Notes under the pieces: generated by a model
The model's input: the letters and a program-made list of their open reading frames with translations, nothing else
What the model was told of the DNA's origin: nothing
Databases searched by the model: none
In this document: positions 1-7,038 of the stretch, piece after piece
How the letters are laid out: the number at the start of each line of letters is the position of its first letter
Position numbering within the stretch: the first letter of the stretch is position 1
Program-made: the position numbers and the translations under genes
From: Verrucomicrobiota bacterium
Lineage (GTDB): Bacteria; Verrucomicrobiota; Verrucomicrobiia; Opitutales; Seribacteraceae
DNA: 14,409 bases
Assembly (NCBI GenBank): GCA_014382645.1
Contig: JACNJI010000215.1
Location: 1 to 14,409 of the forward strand
Reading direction: 5' to 3'

Positions 1-476
1 TAGGTCGCCCATGCGCCCATGCTCGGCCGGCCCTGCAGGCCTAATCCGCTGTGCATGTAGTAACAGGCGGTGGCGTGCTCGGGGAAATTGGAGGTCATCG
101 ATCGAATGATTGCCAACTCATCGGCCAGTTCGGCCATGTGAGGAAACAGGTCGCTGATCCAGGCCCCGCATTTTCCGCGTTGCTTGAACGCCCAGGGAGA
201 CTTCATCACCTTTCCTACGTTCCCGAACTGGGTGGCCTCAATCTTGCCGATGATCTTACGCGGATCCTCCCCGTGATACTTGGCCAGCATCGGCTTGTAA
301 TCGAAGGAGTCGACCTGCGAAACTCCGCCTTCCATGAACAGAAAGATCACATTCTTTGAGCGCGGTCGGTAATGCGGAATCACCGGTGCTCCGTACAAGC
401 CGGCCAAGGCCAGGCCGCCGAAGCCGAGCGAGGCCTTCTGCAGAAAATCGCGGCGGGGGATGAAGGGATGATTCAT
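1..476 (-). CDS. DUF1501 family exported protein, N-terminal part (cut by window edge)
   Basis: I translated this from the reverse strand: the frame is open from an ATG at 476 to the window edge and gives 158 residues. The N-terminus has a twin-arginine leader (PRRDFLQK at residues 8-14, then a Gly/Leu/Ala-rich stretch to about 30), so export through Tat is likely. The mature start, VIFLFMEGGVSQVDSFDYKP at about 43-62, is the hallmark opening of DUF1501 (PF07394), a family in the alkaline-phosphatase/sulfatase fold clan with no settled function. IIRSMTSNFPEHATA at about 123-137 also fits. The start overlaps the stop of the upstream DUF1549/DUF1553 gene by four bases (ATGA, 473-476), so translation is probably coupled. 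These two families commonly form gene pairs in Planctomycetes and Verrucomicrobia. The C-terminal two thirds, including the expected GEFGRTP region, lies outside the window. Confidence 0.93.
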   Translation of the reverse strand, partial: MNHPFIPRRDFLQKASLGFGGLALAGLYGAPVIPHYRPRSKNVIFLFMEGGVSQVDSFDYKPMLAKYHGEDPRKIIGKIEATQFGNVGKVMKSPWAFKQRGKCGAWISDLFPHMAELADELAIIRSMTSNFPEHATACYYMHSGLGLQGRPSMGAWAT

Positions 477-3400
477 TTCAGGTAGATAAAATCCGTCATG
501 CTGTAAAACGAATGGCAGAGATCCCGCCAAGCCTCATAATCATTGGGATCTTCCCCATACAATTCGGTAAACGCAGTAAGGGCCTCTAGGCAGGCCGCCA
601 ATTCGCCATCGCTGGGCGGGCGGGCAAAGGCCTCGGCGTACATCCGCCGGATGCGTTCCGGCGCAGACGTCTGCTCCTTCATGATCCGGCTCGCCCAGAC
701 GCCACTCTGCCCATAGAAAAAGCGGTCATTCATCAAGGCCAGAGACTGACCGGCAACGTTGGTGATATCCCGTTTGCCCATGGTGGTGAAGGGCGCAGGG
801 AAATCGAAGGTCAACATGAGGGTAGGGATGAAATTACGACGGAGCGCGGTATAGATGGATCGTCGACCGGCGCCATCCAGAGGTCCGCTTTTCGTGGGAC
901 TGCCGCGACCAACGACAAATTCGGTCAGGTGAACCAGGACCGACTTCCCTCCAACCTTTCGGTCCAGTCGGCCCGAAATGGCGAGCGCCGAGTCGCGAAT
1001 CGCTTCCGCTTCGAGCCGCCGCACCGGCATGCGGTGCAGCCATCGATTGTCCGGATCCTGATCCGCGTAGACCGGATCGGCCGCGGTGTTCGACATCCCG
1101 AAGGTCCGAGTCAGCACAATTCGTTCAATGAGCGATTTGATCGAGTACGCATGGGTCTCCGCGAACTCGACGGCCAGGTAATCGAGCAATTCCGGATGAC
1201 TCGGTCGCTGGCCCAGCCAGCCGAAGTTGTCCGGCGTGGGCACGATCCCGCGACCGAAGAGCTGATGCCAGATCCGGTTGACCATGACCCGGGAGGTCAG
1301 TGGATGATCCTTTGCCGTGAGCTGCCGGGCGAGCTCCAGGCGTCCGGGGCTTCGGTTTTGCAATGGAGCCATGGCGAGAAGTTCGGGCAGGTTTCGACCG
1401 ACGCGTTCCCCGGGTGATTGAGGACTGCCCCGGTCGAGGACGTGTTCATCCACCCCGGTGCCTCCCCACCAGCTAACCGCCAGCCGTGAATCCCATCGCG
1501 CTTCTTTCCCCAGGCCCTCGAGGGCCGATTGCCAGGCCATTAACACCGCGTCGGGAAGCTTCACTTTCCCAAGTTTGAGCAACCAGGCTATATGGGGTAC
1601 GTGCCGTGCTTCCAGCCTGCCGTCATTCAGGTCATCTAGCGCCCTGTGCAATTCCTTGCGGGACACCGCCTTCTTCTCTCCCAGCTCCTGCTTCGGGGTT
1701 CCTCCATCGATTACTTGAAGGAGCTCGAAAGGCGCATCTCCGACCGGAGAAATTTCGAAGTGAACGCGCTGACCCACATAACGCTTGAGATTGTGCCCGA
1801 TCCACTGTGGTGCGTCGCCTTTCGCCTCCACCGTTTTGGCCAGGGTTCCGTGCAGGGGGCCGGCAAAAAGGTTTTGACTGACCGCGGCATACACTACCGC
1901 CTTTCCCCTGATCAGGTAGTAAACTTGACCCGAGGCTAGGGTAACGGTCGGGGTGCGAATGGTTTTACCTGCTCGCGACAAACCATTCAGCAATCCTCCG
2001 GGATCGTTTTCACTGTCGATGTTCTTGAGCCTGCTCCAGAAGGCATCACGGATCGCGCCTCCGTTGCGGGACAGTGCGAGTGGTTGATCGCCTGTGACCA
2101 GCATCAACTGGCCCGGCAGAGCCGGCGACTGCCCAAAGGTTGGTCCGTCCACCAGCCAGGGTGTATGTCTCTGGATATAATCGGCCACCATTTGGTGCTT
2201 CCCTTCCACGGGATAAATAGGCGACGTCACAAGCTCGAGCCTGACAAGAGCGGCCTGTTCATTGAGTGTCTTCAGGTTCGCACCCGGGAAAAAATGCCAG
2301 GCATTGGCGAGGGAAATGGTTTCCTTCCCCAACTGCAGAACGAGCTGCTCCGGTTTGCCGGCAATGCCTCCGGGAGAGCCATGGTCCATGACGCGAACGG
2401 CAATCGTGTTCTTGCCCGCTTTCAATAGACCCGTGGGAACGGGATACTTCCGTACCGTGTAATGGTGGCCGGGATTCTCGTAGCCTCCTACCCTCGAGCC
2501 ATTGACCCAGGTGACGTCCATGTCATCGATTTGACCGAGGTTCAGGACTGCCTTGGACTTGGCCTGCCCAGCAGACAATTCGATGGTTTTTCGAAACCAC
2601 ACCACGCCATCGTGGCCGGGCAACCCGGCGTTTTCAAAATGACCGGGCAGTTTCATGGTTTTCCACTTGGCGTGATCAAAGGAAAGCTTGGCCCAAGCTT
2701 CGCCTTGGGAACCCGGATCCACGGCCATGATCAGTCTCGTCCAACGGGGCAATGGTGTAGAGATCGGCTCGACGGGCACATCGTAGTCCAGTGCATCGAC
2801 CACGGGCCGCGCGGCAGCGGCAAAGGCTTTCGCGATCTTCGGCAGGTAGTCCCGGCGCAATCCTTCCAGTTTCTTCGCAACCGCTTTGTTCTGTTCCATC
2901 GATTCAAACCGTGCCTGTCGGTAACTGGAACTGAGGACAAAGCCCGCCATTGCATAGTAGTCGCGCTGGCGTATGGCATCGAACTTGTGGTCATGGCAAC
3001 GGGCACAGGCCACGGTCAAGCCGAGAAAGGTCTTGCTCATCACATCGATTTTGTTTTCGAGTTGCTCGCATTCGTCCTTACGTAGATTCACCGGGGCGTG
3101 ATTTAGCTCTCCAAAGAAGGGCCAACCGGTGGCAAGGATGGATTCGTTGGCTCCAGTTTCGGGATGCAGTCGAGGGCTTTCCAACAGGTCGCCTGCGAGA
3201 TGTTCGATGACCAGGGCATCATAGGGAAGATCCGAGTTGAACGCGCGTATCAGGTAGTCGCGATACCGGTAGGCATTGGGCAAAATGTCATCCGCCTCAT
3301 GTCCCCGCGATTCCGCATAGCGCACTAGGTCCATCCAATGACGTGCCCAGCGCTCCCCGTAGTGTGGAGAATCCAAGAGGGCGCGTACAAGGGTGCGTTT

Positions 3401-3727
3401 GCGATTCTTGGACGTATCGTTGAGGAAGGCCTGGACATCCTTCGGCTTCGGCGGCAACCCGGTGATAGCGAAGTATACGCGCCGTATCCACAGCCGGTCA
3501 TTGGCCTGTTCAGCCGGGTGCAGCTTTTCAGCTTCCAACTTCCGGAGCACAAAGCGATCAACCGCATCCGCCGGCCAGACCGCGTCCTTTACCTGGGGCG
3601 GCTCAACCTGCCGGGGCGATTGCCAGATCCAGGGCAAGCGGTCGCGGAACTTTTCGAAGTCGAACTTTTGGCCTGCGTAGGTTGCACTTGCCGTGATGCA
3701 GCACGCGAGGAGAATTCGGTTCATCAT
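473..3727 (-). CDS. Secreted DUF1549/DUF1553 (PSCyt2/PSD1) c-type cytochrome-like protein with embedded SIAE-type beta-sandwich
   Basis: This is a 1084-residue protein. It has a short Sec-type signal peptide (residues 1 to about 18, ending ATYAG). DUF1549 spans about 45-265, with ERWARHWMDLVRYAES and the haem motif CARCH at 241-245 followed by DHKFDAI, typical of the family. Residues about 345-468 form a beta-sandwich like the one in sialate O-acetylesterases and GH2 enzymes (LPGHDGVVWFRK, IDDMDVTWVNG, LLKAGKNTIAVRV). Another beta-rich module follows at about 590-675. DUF1553 starts near 795 (HPLTSRVMVNRIWHQLFGRG) and runs almost to the C-terminus. There is no N-terminal PSCyt1 domain, so CARCH is the only CxxCH seen. 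Function is not established for this family; a periplasmic redox role is inferred from the haem motif. The start is ATGATG at 3727, and a start three bases later is equally possible. It overlaps neighbours by ATGA at both ends. Confidence 0.95.
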   Translation of the reverse strand: MMNRILLACCITASATYAGQKFDFEKFRDRLPWIWQSPRQVEPPQVKDAVWPADAVDRFVLRKLEAEKLHPAEQANDRLWIRRVYFAITGLPPKPKDVQAFLNDTSKNRKRTLVRALLDSPHYGERWARHWMDLVRYAESRGHEADDILPNAYRYRDYLIRAFNSDLPYDALVIEHLAGDLLESPRLHPETGANESILATGWPFFGELNHAPVNLRKDECEQLENKIDVMSKTFLGLTVACARCHDHKFDAIRQRDYYAMAGFVLSSSYRQARFESMEQNKAVAKKLEGLRRDYLPKIAKAFAAAARPVVDALDYDVPVEPISTPLPRWTRLIMAVDPGSQGEAWAKLSFDHAKWKTMKLPGHFENAGLPGHDGVVWFRKTIELSAGQAKSKAVLNLGQIDDMDVTWVNGSRVGGYENPGHHYTVRKYPVPTGLLKAGKNTIAVRVMDHGSPGGIAGKPEQLVLQLGKETISLANAWHFFPGANLKTLNEQAALVRLELVTSPIYPVEGKHQMVADYIQRHTPWLVDGPTFGQSPALPGQLMLVTGDQPLALSRNGGAIRDAFWSRLKNIDSENDPGGLLNGLSRAGKTIRTPTVTLASGQVYYLIRGKAVVYAAVSQNLFAGPLHGTLAKTVEAKGDAPQWIGHNLKRYVGQRVHFEISPVGDAPFELLQVIDGGTPKQELGEKKAVSRKELHRALDDLNDGRLEARHVPHIAWLLKLGKVKLPDAVLMAWQSALEGLGKEARWDSRLAVSWWGGTGVDEHVLDRGSPQSPGERVGRNLPELLAMAPLQNRSPGRLELARQLTAKDHPLTSRVMVNRIWHQLFGRGIVPTPDNFGWLGQRPSHPELLDYLAVEFAETHAYSIKSLIERIVLTRTFGMSNTAADPVYADQDPDNRWLHRMPVRRLEAEAIRDSALAISGRLDRKVGGKSVLVHLTEFVVGRGSPTKSGPLDGAGRRSIYTALRRNFIPTLMLTFDFPAPFTTMGKRDITNVAGQSLALMNDRFFYGQSGVWASRIMKEQTSAPERIRRMYAEAFARPPSDGELAACLEALTAFTELYGEDPNDYEAWRDLCHSFYSMTDFIYLK

Positions 3728-4011
3728 TTCCTCAGCCCGGCGAGTTGAGGGAATCCCTCGAGGATGGATTTGGACACGGTGTTGGGCCAGCCTTGATCGG
3801 GTTGGCGTAGGTCGTGGGTAGTGCGGGCTGCATGGATGGCTAATATGGGAAGTCCGTCGGCCGGTTTATTCACTTTTTCGGGCCATGGTCTCTTGCCAAA
3901 GCTTCCAGTGAAATCGCCGGGCAATTCAGTGATGGCATTTTTCTCACCGAATGAATCCGTATTCAGAATGGCAACTGCCAGTACTGCTATTCCGAGCAAA
4001 TTCGCTTTCAT
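3724..4011 (-). CDS. Small putative secreted protein of unknown function, first gene of the minus-strand operon
   Basis: I do not recognise this 95-residue protein. From the ATG at 4011 it opens with a classical signal peptide (MKANLLGIAVLAVAILNTDS, then FGEKN). A short mature part follows with no Cys and many Pro, Gly and charged residues (PGDFTGSFGKRPWPEKV, then HAARTTHDLRQPDQGWPNTV). The frame stays open upstream to an ATG at 4101, but that extension has no signal character and I prefer 4011. No strong ribosome-binding site is visible. The stop overlaps the start of the DUF1549/DUF1553 gene by ATGA (3724-3727), which supports a real, translationally coupled gene. It could also be the truncated N-terminus of a longer ancestral protein. 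Confidence is moderate because it rests on position, overlap and the signal peptide only. Confidence 0.55.
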   Translation of the reverse strand: MKANLLGIAVLAVAILNTDSFGEKNAITELPGDFTGSFGKRPWPEKVNKPADGLPILAIHAARTTHDLRQPDQGWPNTVSKSILEGFPQLAGLRK

Positions 4012-4189
4012 GCCTGATGATGGTAAGTCGATCCAGTAATTGCAAGAAAGGTTGCATGCTAGGGAAAGGTTGGATGTTTCGGGATTCGAGTACGGAGGCA
4101 AGCCCGATCATTTGGGCCTCGTTTGTAAATTCTTCATGCTCGGGCAATTCGGGTTTGAGCAGGAGCAGTAATATGCTACCTTGATTTTA
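4012..4189. promoter_or_regulatory. Divergent intergenic region between the two arms
   Basis: These 178 bases separate the starts of the two oppositely read arms, so promoters for both must lie here or inside the flanking 5' ends. A GCCC/GGGC inverted pair (4102-4105 and 4114-4117, 8-base loop), flanked by GAGG/CCTC-like bases, could be a weak operator-like hairpin. A TAATAT box at 4169-4174 could be a -10 element for the plus-strand gene, but I see no matching -35. Apart from these, nothing is recognisable. Confidence 0.35.
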
Positions 4190-5500
4190 ATGAATCGTAG
4201 GGAATTTTTCAAGATGGGTGGACTTACCCTTGGAGCCATATCTCCCCTGGGACTTTCGTTACCTGAAGTCTTGGCTAGCGAAGCATCCGGTTCGGGCAAG
4301 CAAATCAACGTCATTTTCATGTTTCTGCAAGGTGGGGCCAGTCAGCTCGACATGTACGACCTGAAACCCGATTCCCCGATTGAAATTCGTGGCAAGTATC
4401 ATCCGATTTCAACCAATGTTCCTGGTATGCAGTTGAGCGACCAGTTGCCCAAGCTCTCCAAATGCGCCGACAAGTTTTCACTTATCCGCTCGATGCATTC
4501 TTTTGCGAACGATCATGGTGCGGGCGACGTCGACATCATGTGTGGGAGTCCTCGAGACAAAAACATGCAAGCTCCGGGTATTGGCGCGGTACTTTCTCGG
4601 CAGAAGAAACAGTTGGCCCCCGTTCCTCCCTTCGTACACTTGGGCGACATGAAGCACCCGAGGCATAGCGCCCCAGGCTATGGTGGGTACCTTGGGCATG
4701 CCTATGATCCTTTTCTCATTACTCAGGATGCAAATTCACCTAGCTTTTCGGTTAATACTTTTGATACGCCGGAAAACGTCGACCTTGCTCGCTTAGGGGG
4801 TAGGAAAAGTTTGCTTCGCTCTTTGGACCTTTTTCAATCCGATCAAGAAAACAAGTTTGAGTTCGCTCGAACCCACGACGTTTTTACCGAAAAGGCTCTT
4901 GGCCTAGCCACTTCGCCCAAGGCAAAGAATGCTTTCGACCTGTCGAAGGAACCGGCGAAGCTTCGCGATGGCTATGGTCGCAACAAAGTGGGGCAGGGGA
5001 TGCTCTTGGCCCGGCGACTTGTCGAGGCAGGCGTCCGTTTCGTAACGATTCAGGGTTACGTCGACACTGGAATCTATGCATGGGACCACCATTGGGGTAT
5101 TTTCCCGCATCTGGAGAAGCAGCTGCCCATTTACGATGCCAGTTATTCCGCCCTCCTGAACGATCTCGACGATCGCGGTATGCTCGACACGACGTTGGTG
5201 ATCACTGCCGGTGAATTCGGACGTACTCCCAAGCTCAATCAAGACAAGCGTGGTCCGGGTCGTGATCATTGGTCGAATTGCTTCAGCCTGACCATGGGTG
5301 GCGGCGGCGTTAAGACCGGGATGGTCATCGGGGCTAGCGACAAGTATGCTGCCACTCCCACGGAGCGACCCGTTTCGGTCGCTGACTTCGCTGCGACCGT
5401 ATACCATGTCCTCGGGCTCGACCCCACGACTGAGGTGGTGGCCAAGGGCAGACGGATGAAGATGCTTCCCGAAGGTTCTCCGGTTAGAGAACTTCTTTAG
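4190..5500 (+). CDS. DUF1501 family Tat-exported protein
   Basis: This is a complete DUF1501 (PF07394) protein of 436 residues from the ATG at 4190. The frame also allows a TTG at 4181, but the ATG puts the twin-arginine leader (NRREFFKMGG, residues 2-10) at the very N-terminus. Family hallmarks in order are VIFMFLQGGASQLDMYD (41-57), SLIRSMHSFANDHG (97-110), QGYVDTGIYAWDHH (288-301), LVITAGEFGRTP (336-347), GPGRDHW (355-361) and the C-terminal SVADFAATVYHVLGLDP. The Asp/His-rich motifs are those expected of the alkaline-phosphatase-like fold, although no substrate is known for the family. It opens the plus-strand arm, 178 bases from the divergent operon and 153 bases before the oxidoreductase. 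It differs clearly from the partial DUF1501 protein at 1-476. Unlike the usual arrangement, it has no adjacent haem-protein partner on its own strand. Confidence 0.95.
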   Translation: MNRREFFKMGGLTLGAISPLGLSLPEVLASEASGSGKQINVIFMFLQGGASQLDMYDLKPDSPIEIRGKYHPISTNVPGMQLSDQLPKLSKCADKFSLIRSMHSFANDHGAGDVDIMCGSPRDKNMQAPGIGAVLSRQKKQLAPVPPFVHLGDMKHPRHSAPGYGGYLGHAYDPFLITQDANSPSFSVNTFDTPENVDLARLGGRKSLLRSLDLFQSDQENKFEFARTHDVFTEKALGLATSPKAKNAFDLSKEPAKLRDGYGRNKVGQGMLLARRLVEAGVRFVTIQGYVDTGIYAWDHHWGIFPHLEKQLPIYDASYSALLNDLDDRGMLDTTLVITAGEFGRTPKLNQDKRGPGRDHWSNCFSLTMGGGGVKTGMVIGASDKYAATPTERPVSVADFAATVYHVLGLDPTTEVVAKGRRMKMLPEGSPVRELL

Positions 5501-5570
5501 TCTCTTGTTGCATTTGCTTGCCGGTTCTAATGGTGTTGTAAAAGAAATTCCATCTAGAACTCTCATTAAC

Positions 5571-5589
5571 AATGAATCCCCTATTCATT
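5571..5589. repeat. 7-bp perfect inverted repeat
   Basis: AATGAAT and ATTCATT are separated by CCCCT in the AT-rich gap between the DUF1501 gene and the oxidoreductase. It could be an operator half-site pair or a weak hairpin. No T-tract follows, so it is not a convincing terminator. Confidence 0.3.
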
Positions 5590-5653
5590 ATATCGGTTGC
5601 TTCTCGCACCTTCTTGTCATCTTGTAATCAATAATTAGTAGAAAGAAACCATC

Positions 5654-6985
5654 ATGAATGAACATCCAGTTCCCACTTCTTCCTCTCGCCGCAATTTCAT
5701 CAAGACTACTGCGGCGTCAACTGCGATCTTAGGCTTCCCGGCGATTACTCGTTCCAAATCACCAAACGGCAAGCTTGCCGTTGGCTTGATAGGCGTAGGT
5801 GGTCGTGGTCGTAGTCATGTCGCCGCTTGCCGAAACGAACAGGTCGTCGCTCTCTGCGACGTGAACAAGAAAAACCTAGATGGGGCTGCACGCTTGCCTT
5901 GGTGCAAGGGAGCTCGTACCTACAAGGACTTTCGTGATTTCTACGAGAAAATCGACGACATCGACGCGGTGGTGGTCTCCACCACGGAACATACCCATGC
6001 CTTCGCAACCCTGCCTGCGCTTCAGGCCAAGAAGCATGTCTACTGTGAAAAGCCGCTTACGCGTGACGTTCACGAGTGCCGTATTATTACCGAGGCGGCC
6101 GCCAAGGCCGGGGTGCAGACCCAGATGGGTACTCAGATACATTCCGGTGGAAACTACCGACGTGTGGTGGAACTCATTCAGTCGGGTGCTATCGGCGAAG
6201 TCCGCGAAGCCCATACCTGGGTGAGTCGCGCTTGGGGTTGGAAAAGTCCCGCTGACGATACACCTAAGGAATCTCAACCTGTGCCGCCCGAACTCGATTG
6301 GGACCTGTGGATTGGCCCCGCGCCATTTAGGCCCTTTCATTCGGTTTATTTTCCGGGTCCGAAATGGTACCGCTGGTGGGACTTTGGAAACGGCACGATG
6401 TCGGATCTCGGTAGCCATCGTAACGATCTCCCCTGGTGGGCCTTGAAGCTGGATGCTCCCCTTACCATCGAGCCATTGACTGGTCCCAAACCGCACCACG
6501 ACATCGCACCCGCTTCCATGAGCGTGAAATACACGTTTGCTGCTCGGGGAGACGGTTATCCCGCTGTCGAGCACACTTGGTACCAAGGCACCGAGAAACC
6601 TAAGATTTGGCACGATAAAAAGATACCGCAATGGGGTGACGGTACGCTTTTCATCGGTGACAAGGGGATGGTGCTTTCCGAGTACAGCAAGCATGTCCTT
6701 TTGCCCGAAGATAAATTTAAGAACTTTGAGCGTCCCAAGCAATGGATCGAACCTTCTCCCGGTCAGCAGGCTGAGTGGATTCGTGCCTGTAAAGGCGAGG
6801 GTCCCGAGGCTCTTTGCCATTTCGCTTACGCCGGTCCCCTGACCGAGGCCAACCACTTGGGCAACGTGGCCTACAGGGCAGGTAAGAAGCTGGAATGGGA
6901 TGCGAAGAATATGAAGTTCCCCAACGCTCCGGAAGCTGAGAAATATTTGGGACGAACCTACCGCAAGGGTTGGAGCTTGAGCTAG
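5654..6985 (+). CDS. Tat-exported Gfo/Idh/MocA family NAD(P)-dependent oxidoreductase
   Basis: This 443-residue protein starts with a strong twin-arginine signal ([13 protein letters not shown], residues 10-22, then a hydrophobic stretch), so it is probably folded around its nucleotide cofactor in the cytoplasm and then exported. The Rossmann fold follows: [13 protein letters not shown] at 43-55 is the GxGxxG-type dinucleotide loop, ALCDV ends the second strand, and [11 protein letters not shown] precedes the family's [11 protein letters not shown] (131-141; the EKP lysine is K133). The C-terminal half has [26 protein letters not shown] (about 237-262), with the family's DxGxH pattern. Such proteins oxidise, reduce or epimerise sugars and inositols, and some act as NAD-dependent glycosidases (GH109 type). 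The specific substrate is unknown. It lies 53 bases before a sulfatase, which suggests a shared glycan-related role. No convincing promoter was seen in the 153-base upstream gap. Confidence 0.95.
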   Translation: MNEHPVPTSSSRRNFIKTTAASTAILGFPAITRSKSPNGKLAVGLIGVGGRGRSHVAACRNEQVVALCDVNKKNLDGAARLPWCKGARTYKDFRDFYEKIDDIDAVVVSTTEHTHAFATLPALQAKKHVYCEKPLTRDVHECRIITEAAAKAGVQTQMGTQIHSGGNYRRVVELIQSGAIGEVREAHTWVSRAWGWKSPADDTPKESQPVPPELDWDLWIGPAPFRPFHSVYFPGPKWYRWWDFGNGTMSDLGSHRNDLPWWALKLDAPLTIEPLTGPKPHHDIAPASMSVKYTFAARGDGYPAVEHTWYQGTEKPKIWHDKKIPQWGDGTLFIGDKGMVLSEYSKHVLLPEDKFKNFERPKQWIEPSPGQQAEWIRACKGEGPEALCHFAYAGPLTEANHLGNVAYRAGKKLEWDAKNMKFPNAPEAEKYLGRTYRKGWSLS

Positions 6986-7013
6986 CCCGAGCCTAATCCT
7001 GTCAATCTAGCAT

Positions 7014-7029
7014 CAGCGTCCCCACGCTG
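7014..7029. other. Perfect hairpin just before the sulfatase start
   Basis: CAGCGT and ACGCTG form a 6-bp stem around a CCCC loop, followed by TCTTT. It sits between the oxidoreductase stop and the sulfatase ATG, ending nine bases before that ATG. It could be a weak terminator or attenuator, or a structure that modulates access of ribosomes to the start. The T-tract is too short to call an intrinsic terminator with confidence. Confidence 0.35.
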
Positions 7030-7038
7030 TCTTTCCCC

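Noticed and set aside
2462..3085. Open frame of 207 codons on the plus strand
   Set aside because: Antisense to the DUF1549/DUF1553 gene, whose motifs in this stretch (CARCH, the SIAE-type module) are unambiguous.
4161..4184. AGGAG followed by ATG CTA CCT TGA, a possible three-codon leader before the second DUF1501 gene
   Set aside because: Too short to distinguish from chance; no regulatory codons or paired hairpins to suggest attenuation.
4181..4189. TTG start for the DUF1501 protein nine bases before the chosen ATG
   Set aside because: The ATG at 4190 gives the standard MNRREFFK opening; the TTG adds only three residues with no better ribosome-binding site.
4904..5572. Open frame of 222 codons on the minus strand
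   Set aside because: Antisense to the DUF1501 gene, with no recognisable domain or signal.
5571..5589. The AATGAAT/ATTCATT repeat as a transcription terminator after the DUF1501 gene
   Set aside because: The stem is AT-only and no T-tract follows, so termination is unlikely.
5876..6856. Long open frame of 326 codons on the minus strand
   Set aside because: It lies wholly inside the Gfo/Idh/MocA gene, shows no family motif, and is explained by codon bias of the real gene.
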